From contig CAXKVR010000238.1 of NCBI GenBank assembly GCA_964058845.1, forward strand, positions 1-64,000: a DNA stretch of 64,000 nt. Reading direction: 5' to 3'. Origin of the DNA: Carex sylvatica (Eukaryota > Streptophyta > Magnoliopsida > Poales > Cyperaceae). Both the position numbers and the translations under genes were made by a program. Positions 22,009 through 33,109 of this stretch are shown here, one piece after another (the stretch's first letter is position 1; the number at the start of each line of letters is the position of its first letter). The notes beneath the pieces were generated by a model. It had not been told where the DNA came from, did no database searches, and saw only the letters and a list, made by a program, of their open reading frames with translations.

Positions 22009-25000
22009 ATGGGTCCTTTCAAACCCGTTTCAGTTTTTCTTCTTTTGTGCTTGTGTTACTTGTGTACTTGTAGTATTCAATCAAGAAGAATTGTGAAGCA
22101 TTTACCAGGGTACAATGGACCTCTACCGTTCGACTTGGAGACTGGGTGCATGCTCTCTCCTCTTCCTCCATTTTCTTTCAAATATCCAAAATCCATTATC
22201 TTTACCTCTCAATTTTTCTTTCAAAATACTAATCCTAGAACCCATATATTTCTAGGTATGTGATGGTAGATGAGGTGAACGGGGCTGAGTTGTTCTACTA
22301 TTTCATAAAATCAGAAGGGAATCCATCTGAAGATCCTTTTATTCTATGGCTAACTGGAGGCCACCGGTGCTCTGCTCTCAGTGGCCTCATATTTGAAATA
22401 GGTATCATTTCAAGCATTTTGGATTTCTCATGAGCAGTGATTAGGGGTGGCAACGAATCGAACCGAACCGAACTTATTCTAGGTTTGAGTTTGGTTTGAA
22501 TTAATTTCGAACCGAACCTGGTTTGATTTGTTTCGAATCGAACCTATTTCGAACCGAATTAATTGCGAACTACACATTTTTCGAATCGAACCCGAATCGA
22601 ATTACGAACCAAATTATTTTTTAGCAGCCCTAGTTATACTGATAGTTTATACATTAATTTTTTTCTCGCGGGACAAAATTCACATGGCTTCCTTTTACTA
22701 GTATAAATGAGTGTTTTTAAGTTGAAAAATTATTCATGAAAAAATACATCACAACAAATAATCGTAAAAAGAGGATTAAGTACAAGAACTGAAATATACA
22801 GTAAAACAGGTAATCGTATCTCGAGTGCTCACTCGATCAAACTCTTGATCAGACCATCTAATGAAGTGAGAATCCGAAAGGTAGAGAAGGAGGAGGAGAT
22901 ACGGCCGAAGAGAGAGGAAAGACAGCCATCTAGGCTGGAGAGAGGAGAGACAGCCAGTCGCCGAGAGCGTCGGCTAGATTTTGGAGCGAGAGGGAGAGTG
23001 AGTTAGGGAGAGGCAGAAAGAGAACTAGGTTATTAAGATTTGAAAGCGATGGAGCGTCGGCTAAGTTAAATTATAACTCTCTATCTTGAATTTTAATTTC
23101 ATTAGATAAATGAACGACCGATGTTATTATGAGATTCGAACCACAAAAAAATCACGAACCTATTTCGATCGAACCAAGCTAGGTTTGAGTTTGGTTTGAA
23201 TTAATTCCGAACCGAACCTGGTTTGGTTCGTTTCAATTCGAACCCATTTCGAATCGAATTAAACTCGAATCAAACCCGAATCAAATCCGAATCGAATTTC
23301 GAACCTCGAATTTTTTTGCCAGCCCTAGCAGTGATCGATTTCTTATATGCATTTCAATGTTTTTTTTATTATTTTTTAAATCTTTCCATACAATTTTACA
23401 TATAGGTCCTTTGAAAATTGTAAAAGCGCTGTACAATGGGAGCATACCGGAACTAGAATACCATCCATATGCCTGGACAAAGGTGGAATATTTTTTTGAA
23501 AAAATTGGTTATTTGCCAATGCAAAACCTTCAAATTGTCAAAATATCACTCTAAATTTCATTAATTCTTAATTTTGTTATTTATACTCAATTCTTATATT
23601 ATTTTTAATAAAAAATAATTGAAAAATACTGTTTTGAAATATGTATTTCAGAATTGCACAACTCGGTACAGAAATACGTATTTCAAAACAGTATTTTAGT
23701 TAATTTTTAATAAAAATAGTATAAGAATTGAGTATAAATGACAAAATTATCAATTAATGAAGTTTGGAGTGGCATTTTTACAAATTGAAAGTTTAGAGTG
23801 ACATTTTGACAATTTGAAGATTTTGAAGTGACATTTTGACAATTTTCCCTTTTTTTTTTTTTTTACTGCATGTGATTTGTGTTGCTGATTTGTTACAAGT
23901 ATTATTACCATATTAACCTTAAATTATCTCTATATTCAGAATGCAAGTATAATTTTTTTAGATTCTCCACTTGGTGCTGGTTTCTCCTACTCATCAAATC
24001 CAAAAGGATATGAAGTTGATGACACCGTAGCATCTTTACAAATCCACAAGTTCCTCATGCAGGTCTGTTGATCATGAAATCACCCTTTTTTGTGTGAATT
24101 TTTAATTGGATTGTGAGGACAAATTCTTGGGTGATGTATATAATCAATCATTGTAAGATGTGCTGATTAATTTGTGAAAACGTTGACAGTGGTTTGTGGA
24201 TCATCCTCAATACCTAACACTTCCTTTTTATGTTGCTGGGGATTCTTACGCTGGGAAAATTGTTCCATTTGTTGGACAATTAATTTCTGAAGGTAAATTT
24301 TTTGAACTTTGACTATAGATTTACAGACATGATGACAATTCTTCAGCGGCTAAATATTAATAGTCAATTCTTCATTGGATTAGGTTTGGGTTCCATGGTT
24401 CCCCATCCCAACTTTGTGTTTTGTGGCTGTAATAAGCACAAGAAATGGACACTAAAGTGTTTCAAAATAAATTGAAACAAATTTAATTTTTCTTGATATA
24501 ATGATTCGTGCATGGAAGACAGTCATATCTTGCCAAAATGTAACAAAAATTAATTGATACTCATTTGTCGTTGCCATAATAATGCTATTATTGACAAGGC
24601 TTCTATATATATTTTTTAAATAAAATTCACTAATGCACAATTTTTTATTTATTGTACCAATATATTATCATAGGTATTGAAGCAGGACAGCAACCAATAC
24701 TCAACCTCAAGGTATAAATTATACTTCCACTCACTAGTGAAAAAAATAGAATTAGGATTGGTTATTTAAGCATATTAGAATCAGAATTTAACCGATTCTG
24801 ATCAGGGCGATACTAATACCACACTAATATGGATCAGTTAAAGAACCGATCAAAATAGTATAAGTTAGGATCGGTAATTTAAAATAACCGATCTCAATAG
24901 TATGCATTAGGATCGGTTGTTTAAAACGACCGATCCTACTATGAAGTAATCTAGCTACTATGTCGGTTTCCAATCCCCGTTGCTTCATTCCTGTCATTTC

Positions 25001-28000
25001 CACCGGTATGGTATTCTTGATGCTCAGTATCAGTTAGGGGTTTGCTCTCGGACCGGGTTCGGGTACGGGTATGGGTCGGGTACGGGTATCTCGGGTATCT
25101 CGGGACGGGTATACTCGGGTATTTTTTTCAAAACCCGTACCCTACCCGACTTATACCCGTGCCCGTGGTACCCGGCACGGGTAGGGCGGTCCGGGTCGGG
25201 TACCCGTTTTTTTTTTCTGTTTTTTTTTTTTTTTTTTTTTTTTTTTAGGCGGCAAATTCGAAATTTCAAAAAAAATTTAATTTTTTTGAATTTTTTTGAA
25301 TTTTTTTGAATTTTTTAACGGGTACGGGTCGGGTCGGGTCGGGTCGGGTCGGGCGTAAATCGGATCGGGTTTGCTCGGGTTTTGAACCAAATAACCGTGC
25401 CCTACCCGTTTTTTACCCGTACCCGTGTACCCGACCCATACCCGGGCTCGGGCACGGGTACCCCGGGTACCGGGCACGGGTACCCCGGGTACCGGGCACG
25501 GGCGGGTACGGGTCGGGTCCGTCCGCCACGGTTATTTGCAAACCTCTAGTATCAGTACCTATGTCGGTTTGCAAACTCTCACCATGCCATATCCAATACT
25601 TATATCCTTGCTTGAATCCACGACGGATTAAATGCTTCCTCACTTGGTTCGGGTTGAATTTTTTTTGACCATTATTATAATCACGATAAGGACACGACAT
25701 CAGTGCACTCCCCTTATTCGCCATATCTTTCATAGCAACTCTGATAAATTCATCGACACCTGTCATATATTCATCTGATAGACGTGATATTTTGTACATC
25801 CAACTGCAGTCCATCTGTAATTATAAGAAATTAAACATGATTAAGGATTTAGGGTTTAGGGTTTGATTTGGGCGATACTAATACGAAACTAATCTGGATA
25901 GGTTAAACAACCGATCCTAAAAGTTTGAATTAGGATCAGATGTTTAAAATAACCGACCCTAATAGTACTAATTAGGATCGGTTATTTGAAACAACCGATC
26001 CTAATTCGAGTTTTCGCCCAAAAAAAAAAGAAAAAGAATATGAATCGGTTGTTTCAAATAATCAATCATAATAGTACTAATTAGGATCGGTTATTTTAAA
26101 CAACCACCGATTCTAATTCCTTTTTTTCTTCTTCAGAACTAATATTTTGTGAATCCAGATATAATGCATTACATATTATAACAAGAAATTGAAATCCAAA
26201 AATTAAAAATTAACTCTCATTTTAATCAATCTATTTTGACATAGACTTAGTTCAATAAGAAATGAAAAACAAATAAGAAAACAAAAATTATTAGTTGAAC
26301 CTATTTCAATTTCAAGAGTACTCATATATGACTCATGATCCTACAATCATATCCATTCTTTAATTAAACACAAAATTATTAAACACAAAATTACCATTAC
26401 ACAAAGTTATCTCTAAGAGATTCTTCCTCTAGTTCTTCAAAATAATGCTTGAATACCTGCAAAAAAAAAAAAATCACAATTAAATATAAACTTTGTACCT
26501 TGCCATTACATGGTAATGCTTGGTTAGAAAGGGTGTTTGCATGCAATCAGATCTGAAAGGGTAACGAAGAACACACCTTTTTTGCAATTAACTTTGTGAA
26601 GACTCGCTCGGCTTGAACAATGGAGACGTCACCACGGTAGTCTCACCATACTAAGACGCGACCGAGAGGTCTTGAGTGCAGAGCACCAAGCGGACTGAGA
26701 GGGTTTAAAACAAGCACAGAGAGAGACACGAAGACTGAGAGAAGAGAGAGAGTTTAATTTTGAAGGGAGAGAAGGAAGAGACGGAGGGTTTAATTTTGAA
26801 AGGAGAGAAGATAGAGACTGAGGGACTAGAGGAGGGAAACGAAAATAATAATCCAAATTACCATTAGGATCGGTTAATAACTACAACCAATCCAGATTAT
26901 AATCTATTTGAAACAATCAATCCTAATTCATTTTTTTTTCTTTTTTTTTTCTTTTCAGAACCAACATTTTGTGAATCTAGATATAATGCATTACATATTA
27001 TAACAAGAAATTTAAATCCAAAATCAGATCTAAACATAGATATTATGTTACCGCAAAGTGTAGGAACTCCCTACCCACAGCTATTTAAAGTGAATAAATC
27101 AGAATTGTTTTTCACTTATCGGACGGTATGAAAGTTTGGTATTTAATTACTAATCACCCATTACATATGAAAAAAATTCAAATTTTTTTTTTTTTTTTTA
27201 ACATCTTATATAGCCAAATAATATTTTATATATCATTTTTATAGATTTTCATCATTATATGCCCCTTTAAATTTAGAAAATATTTCAGACCGTTCATTTT
27301 CACGCGAGTAATTAACGGTCGATCTGCAGTGAAATCATTCTAAATCTGTTTTAAAATGATCAAGACCTATATTTAGATTTTGAGTGGAGATCATAGCTCC
27401 ATTTTTTGTATATATAGGATCTAGGGTTATATTTTGAGCTAAATAAGAACCTATAAATGGTGCTCCATTTAATAACAAACTTGAGAAAAGAGAAAAATTA
27501 AGGAACATGAGAAAACCACGAAGAAGTGGTGCACAGTAGGGTGAGATAGCTGCTGTGCGAAGAGAGGCAAGGCCTGCGGTAGAGAGAAGCAAAGATTTTG
27601 TGAAGAATCGGTCTGAATTTAACTTTAATATATGCACTATTAGGATCGGTTGTTTATAATATCCGATCCTAATAACTATCTAGATCGGTTATTATAAACA
27701 ACCAATCCTAATAGTGCATAAATTAGGATCGGTTGTTTATAATAATTGATCCAGATAGTATTAGGATTGGTTATTATAAACAACCGATCCTAATTAATGG
27801 ATTATTAGGATCGATTGTTTATCAAAACCGATTCAGATAGTATCAAGATCGATTCTAACAAACAACCGATCCTAATAGCTCATTAATTAGGATCGGTTTA
27901 CCAAAAATACCGATTTGAATAGTTTTTAGGATTGGTTTTATTAAAAAAGCCGATCCAGAAAGGTATTAGTATTGGTTATTTTATATAGCCGATCAAGATA

Positions 28001-31000
28001 GGCCAATCCTAATTCTAGTTTTTTCACTAGTGACTTGAACCAAAAGTTAACAAGGAAATAAGGACAAATAAGAGTTCTAAATCGAGTGTCTATGTCTATG
28101 GATCTGTAGAGTTGGCTATGATGCTTGTGAAGCATAAACCACTCGTACTTCATCTCAAACATCTCATATATTTGAAAATTTTGAACGGTTTGTTCTCCAA
28201 ATAAATTTTATATAAGGATCACTTTGAACGGTTCAAATCGATTGTTTGAACTTTATATATGAACAGTGATATATATTGATCCATAGCACACTGTTCCACA
28301 CTTTGCGAGTACCGTAGCCTTACTCTACAAAGAAAACATCGCCAGTTGCTAGTCTTAATTGATCAATACTTTTCAGATTATGAGGTGATGCCTACATCAT
28401 TTCAAAATTCTTCTGTATGCATGTTTTCTGTGATAATCTTGTTAAATTAACTGAATCATCACTCATTCATATATAGAAATTATATGTTGTATTCTGCAAT
28501 ATTATTTAATCATAATCGTCATTATTATTTCTTTTGTTATAACTCGATGGAGATGATAACCATTTTTAAAATTTAGAGAATGATTATCTCTTCTATGATT
28601 TTGAAGCTTATATTACATTGATCTTCTGGGATCATTTATTCACATTTGTAGATCATCTCTTGAATTGAGATGTGGAGTCTTAAGCACCATACTGAACTTT
28701 ATTTCGTTTTTTTGGAGAATACATTCAGATATATATGTATATGAATGTACATGTTCATTTATTTATTTTATTCTATTTCTTCATAATAGGGTTACATGGT
28801 CGGAAATCCAAGCACAGGTGAAAAGAATGATATGAACTCAAGAGTTCCCTTTGCACATGGCCACGGAATCATATCTGACCAACTATTTGAGGTGAGTCAT
28901 ATTTTGTTAAAAGTTATTCTTCTTTTATTATTTTTTTGGGTACATATATTTGGTAATTTTGATATGATTATCGAAATTAAAAAAATAAAATTGGAAATGT
29001 TGTTTGTATTATTTAGATAGGTATCAATTTTGATCACATCTATCTGGAAGTGCTTAACCATTAATGAAGCGATTTGAATTTTTTTTGCTGTTTAGTTTTA
29101 ATGATGATTTCATGAATGACTATCACAAATTTGCAATTAGAACCAACAATCACATACATCATCTGGAAATGGTGGATGATATGACTATTAATTTGGTTTT
29201 TTTAATTGATAATAAGTTTGTATGAGCTTAGCTTACCTAAGATGTTTGTGAGCTTAATCTTGAAAAGTGCTGGATTCATTTTGAAGGATGAATTTGAACT
29301 ATACAACTTTACTTGTTGATGAGTCATGTGTAAATACTAAGTTTTATACCTTTTCTTAATTTGTACATGATCATGGAATTGAGAAATGAATAATTTTGGT
29401 GCATCCATTTTTCAACAATTGTGACCTATCTATCTATCATGAAAATATGTATTAAAAAAATTACAATTTTCAAACATATATGTATGGTTGTAAAAGTAGA
29501 TCATGATCACCTTTTTTGAAGCCGACGAGATGGGTTCAGAGATTAAACTTACAGACTTCCTTGGTGAGCTTAAAACTGTCACTCATTTTAGTTAATACAA
29601 TTATTCTAGGGTAGTTGACAAACGATCAAGATGTACACTAGCACGGCATTTAGTAATACATGCATAAACAATACGTAAGGGATATTGGTGTAGTTGGTCC
29701 TTCTTTTATTTGCTAGTCTTATGCTTTTGTTTCTCCAGCTTACACAGAAAAGCTGTGTAGGAGAAGATTATACAAATCCGAGCACTGTTCTTTGTGCGGA
29801 AGTTATGGATGTTGTTGAAGATGTAAGAATAAATAATTAGAAGTTCCTTTTAGTGTGCATATTCTATATTTTTAGATGAAGAAGTATGACTAAATTTTCT
29901 TCTTTTAACTATATATGCAGCTACAATCACAAGTAGAGTCGACACATATACTGGAACCACCCTGCATTATTGTTTCTCCTGTCAATGAAGATATTATTCA
30001 AAATCGAAGATTTCTTAAAGATGATTATTCTATTGAAATGTCTAAACCAGAGGAGCCTCCTTTTTATTGTAGAGTATGTCTAATAAAATAATACCTTTTC
30101 TGTTGTTACCAAGGTGATGTAATGTTGCCTAAAGCGGCATACGATGTAATGTTGGTATGGTAGTACAGGGTCAATCTTTACAGGTAAACACTGGTACCTA
30201 ATATCCATGGTGCCTAAAGCCTCAGGCTGAAGACTACAATAGTGCCACATGAGTTTTCTTTCTTTGGCATAATTACGAGACCAATATATTAATTTTTTGT
30301 ATTCCCAGGATTTTCTTACTTAAACAATTGTTTTCTCATGTCTGTGTTCTTAGTGACACTCCTTAGTGAATTGTTTCCTAATAACCTAATACTGATTCTT
30401 AATTACAGACGTACAGTCGCTACTTGTCCTACTTTTGGGCTAATGATAATGCCACACGAGAAACACTTGGAATTAAAAAGGTAAAGTTATGTTACAGAGC
30501 CATGCATGCTTCAAGAAGATCACAAGCATAAAACATGCATGTGTTATGATGCCATCAGCAAATTAAATGAAGCCCAATTTTTGCATTCTTTAATTATTAA
30601 ATATTATTTTTCTTGAGACATGAAATTAACTTATAGATGACATTTTGAAGCAGGGGACTAAGAAAGAGTGGAATAGGTGCATCGATTTGCCATATGAAAG
30701 GGATATAAATAGCAGCATAAAGTATCACCATAACTTGACTTCCAGAGGATATCGTGCACTTGTCTACAGGTCCTGTCACTTTTGTATAAATGATCCAAAA
30801 TTATCTTTGTAGCTATTTGTTTATTTTTATCAGATAAAAAGAAATTTTGATGATTTGTATAGTGGAGATCATGATATGGTGATTCCATTTTTGGGTACAC
30901 AAGCTTGGGTTCGGTCCCTGAATTTCCCGGTAATGGATGCATGGAGAGCATGGCATGTCGATGGTCAAACTGCTGGGTAAGTGCATCAGAACTTCTGTTC

Positions 31001-31590
31001 TTCTTTCTTTTGAATTCCTTTGTAGTCTCATCTCTACTTAAACGGGACGAATGATCTATTCTACAGAGATTTACAGCATGTAATAATGGTAAAGAGTCCT
31101 GTCTGGCCTTGTTTGGACCATATATATATTATTTTCTCCATTTTATTGCTTCTGCACTACTTTTAAGACCCATTGAATAATAGTAATGTTTACAATTTCT
31201 TTCCTTATTTAACCTAATTAATTAAGTGGCAACCCTTTTGTTATTCCGTTTTTTCTGGCCGTTGCCAGCTATTCTTGCACAATGGATTTATGGACTTCAA
31301 CCTATCAGATGAAACTTATTATATACATTTATTTTATGTTATGTTTCTACATTCAGATTCACGGAAACATATTCCAATAATCTGACCTTCGCTACAATAG
31401 CGGTAGGTGCTCTTTTCCTATAATTCCTTTCTTCTTTTGAAGAAATTATTTGTTGGAGCTTACTAAAAGCTTATCTAATGTAAAATACCTTTTGTTGCGA
31501 ATTCAGAATGGTGGACACACCGCTCCAGAATACCGACCAGTTGAATGCTTGGCTATGTTTCAAAGATGGATTTCATACCAACCTCTCTAA
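22009..31590 (+). CDS. Serine carboxypeptidase-like protein, clade I (acyltransferase-like), 14 exons, 464 aa
   Basis: Secreted or vacuolar alpha/beta-hydrolase of the SCPL family. Exons: 22009-22145, 22256-22401, 23406-23482, 23940-24062, 24190-24292, 24674-24711, 28790-28891, 29739-29822, 29921-30073, 30409-30480, 30654-30769, 30863-30976, 31357-31402, 31507-31590. All phases agree and no stop interrupts the 464 codons. Signal peptide about 1-25. Catalytic residues: S180 (GDSYAG), Asp of GDHD (386-388) and H441 (GGHT). LTGG in place of LNGG, GDSYAG in place of GESYAG, and FLGTQAW point to the glucose-ester-dependent acyltransferase branch rather than true peptidases (family knowledge). Odd: the conserved GGPGC loop reads GGHRC (80-84), next to the oxyanion hole. 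An in-frame ATG at 21988 would add seven residues; 22009 gives the better signal peptide. Intron 6 is 4.1 kb because of a CACTA insertion. Confidence 0.9.
22442..23327. mobile_element. hAT-like element in SCPL intron 2 (886 bp)
   Basis: Ends TAGGGGTGGCAA and TTGCCAGCCCTA are inverted repeats with one mismatch. GCAGTGAT occurs at 22434-22441 and 23328-23335, a perfect 8-bp target duplication, which identifies the hAT superfamily. Both subterminal regions are arrays of degenerate CGAACC / TTCGAATCGAACC units, and the unique middle has a GA-rich stretch. No transposase is encoded. Confidence 0.85.
23499..23848. mobile_element. Fold-back MITE in SCPL intron 3
   Basis: The left arm has AAATTGTCAAAATATCACTC and TATACTCAATTCTTAT; the right arm has the same in inverse order. 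The arms meet around TACTGTTTTGAAATA and its mirror at about 23630-23690. The limits are approximate and no target duplication was fixed. Confidence 0.65.
24951..25814 (-). pseudogene. CACTA transposase-associated domain remnant, split by a hAT element
   Basis: On the minus strand, 25814 down to 25549 encodes a protein resembling the transposase-associated domain found at the start of plant CACTA transposases: it opens [16 protein letters not shown], has the acidic GVDEFI helix, the CPYRDY cysteine segment, [10 protein letters not shown] and YWIWHGE. The frame continues across the nested hAT element (25548-25035) into 25026-24951, where it meets a TAG stop. The catalytic core of the transposase is absent, so the gene is not functional. 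Confidence 0.8.
25035..25548. mobile_element. hAT-like element nested in the CACTA transposase exon (514 bp)
   Basis: Ends TAGGGGTTTGC and GCAAACCTCTA are inverted repeats with one mismatch. GTATCAGT at 25027-25034 and 25549-25556 is a perfect 8-bp target duplication. The arms consist almost entirely of CGGGTACGGGTCGGG-like units on the left and their complement mixed with CCCGTACCC on the right, around a T-rich centre. GC content is far above its surroundings. The open frames inside are products of the repeat. Confidence 0.87.
28105..28325. repeat. MITE next to the CACTA element in SCPL intron 6
   Basis: Left end GTAGAGTTGGCTATGATGC and right end GTACCGTAGCCTTACTCTAC are imperfect inverted repeats. 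The core has GATCACTTTGAACGGTTC. It belongs to the family found in the vicilin introns. Confidence 0.5.
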
Positions 31591-31909
31591 GAAATTAAAT
31601 TGTTTTTGTGTTACCAAATATCAAATTTATTCAAACATCTCTAGGATGCTGTAAAGATAGTGTTTCCATAATTTGTGAATGCCAAGAAGAAGAATATTCG
31701 TCATGTATATGTAAGTATATTATATGAGTGATGATGTCTATTAACCCATAATGAAGTCAGATTATAATGCATGCAGTATGATCAAAGAGTTAATCATATA
31801 TAAAATACAGCCAGCTCCGGAATCAAGACACAAATGGAAAATTGGAAAAGATGACACTTTTCTAACTTGAATTTATTATTTGATATCATGTGATAATGGG
31901 ATTAACACG
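31591..31909. other. 3' region of the SCPL gene
   Basis: Follows the SCPL stop codon and probably holds its 3' untranslated region. No other feature was seen. Confidence 0.4.
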
Positions 31910-32345
31910 GGCAATATATTTGATAGAGGAGGGTTTCAAGTGTCTCCATCATACTTCTATTTTTAAAAACTTTAATAATTCAAAATTTAAATCTTAAAAT
32001 TCAAAATAAAACCGCTGGATATGAACTACATCATTTTATTTATGCACGTGTAAAAAATTATGGCATTTCAACTTTGTTTTGCTTGTCATCTTGAGCTTGT
32101 AAAAATGTATACTAATGTGAATAATTTCTATACATTAATTTTTTAACTTATTGATTCATATAAAATAAAAATCAAAATGTGATAATTTTTTATGAGCACA
32201 TAGAGAAAATAACATATATTATATCTAATTATTTTATTTTGACGTTTAAGTTTTAAATTTTTAGTTATTTAAGTTTTTAAAAATGAAGGTATAATGAAAG
32301 CACAGAAAATGGAGGGATTTGAACCCTCCTCTATTTGATATTGCC
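31910..32345. mobile_element. MITE with GGCAATAT ends
   Basis: The left end GGCAATATATTTGATAGAGG, then AGGGTTTCAAG, mirrors the right end GGGTTTGAACCCTCC-like sequence followed by TATTTGATATTGCC. The interior is AT-rich with further mirrored stretches. The target duplication was not resolved. Confidence 0.55.
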
Positions 32346-33109
32346 TATATCTGTGATAATGTATAATACACGTCATCCAGTATTATTTTAGTTAGGTAGT
32401 CATAATGTATAATGCTAGGTACCTAGCCTCTTATGACTTAGATAATTGCATGTGTGAGTTTGTACATTATTATATGTATATTAATTAATCGGAAACAAAT
32501 TAAAAAGTACATAAAATAGAGAGCGTACCTTAGACGATCCTTCCATGAACTTTATTCCACCTACACATCAAATTGCAATCCTCTTCAGCATGAGGAAATC
32601 GAGAAGAGTCAAAATTACATAATGTTTGTCGTTTCTTTTGCTTGTTAAAGAGAACGTTGAGTACGTATTTGTATCTTTAATTTTCTTACAATCGAGACCA
32701 CGTGGTAGTACATACAAAATATATACTCCCATGTTATCTTGGTTATATCAAAAACAATGATTTTCTACCCATGTAATTCTTGACCATCTAAAAATAGTAA
32801 TTTAAAAATAATAAAAAGTTTTAAAAAAATATAAAATTTAGATTATACGTACATATTTAAATAGAGATTATGTAGAACAGTTCAGATCGACCGCTAGAAC
32901 TTTCGAACTGAAAATTTGAATTGGACCAATAAGCACTATGCATGCATTGTAACATAGCCTCACTCCTGTTAAGTTGATTTATATCATGCAATGAATCATA
33001 GGGGAACTAATTAACCTAAAAAAATAGAATTCGAAAGAGGCCCAAAATTTTCTAATTGGGCCAATCCATAATCAATATTTATTATTTTTCTGATGAGAAA
33101 AGGTTCTGG
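32346..33109. other. Intergenic sequence with one MITE remnant
   Basis: From about 32745 to 32966 lies a remnant of the vicilin-intron MITE family (GAACAGTTCAGATCGACC, ending GTAACATAGCCTCACTCC). The rest is AT-rich without genes. Confidence 0.45.

Larger units (their letters stand above)
24732..28032. mobile_element. CACTA (En/Spm-like) element in SCPL intron 6, 3.3 kb
   Basis: Begins CACTAGTGAAAAAA and ends TTTTTTCACTAGTG. The inverted repeats continue through TAGAATTAGGATTGG with few changes. ACT flanks it at 24729-24731 and 28033-28035, the 3-bp target duplication of CACTA elements. Subterminal arrays of GGATCGGTT / AACCGATCC repeats are the same family as in the 1.6-kb element at 2446. 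It retains one decayed transposase exon (24951-25814), itself split by a hAT insertion. GA-rich stretches at 26690-26850 and 27535-27600 resemble the middle of the smaller element. Confidence 0.92.

Noticed and set aside
25030..25640. Long open frames on both strands with Gly/Pro/Arg-rich products
   Set aside because: They are translations of the CGGGTACGGG-type repeat of the nested hAT element.
25841..25862. TTTAGGGTTTAGGGTTTG resembling plant telomere repeat
   Set aside because: Only about two units inside a CACTA element, far too short to be an interstitial telomere tract.
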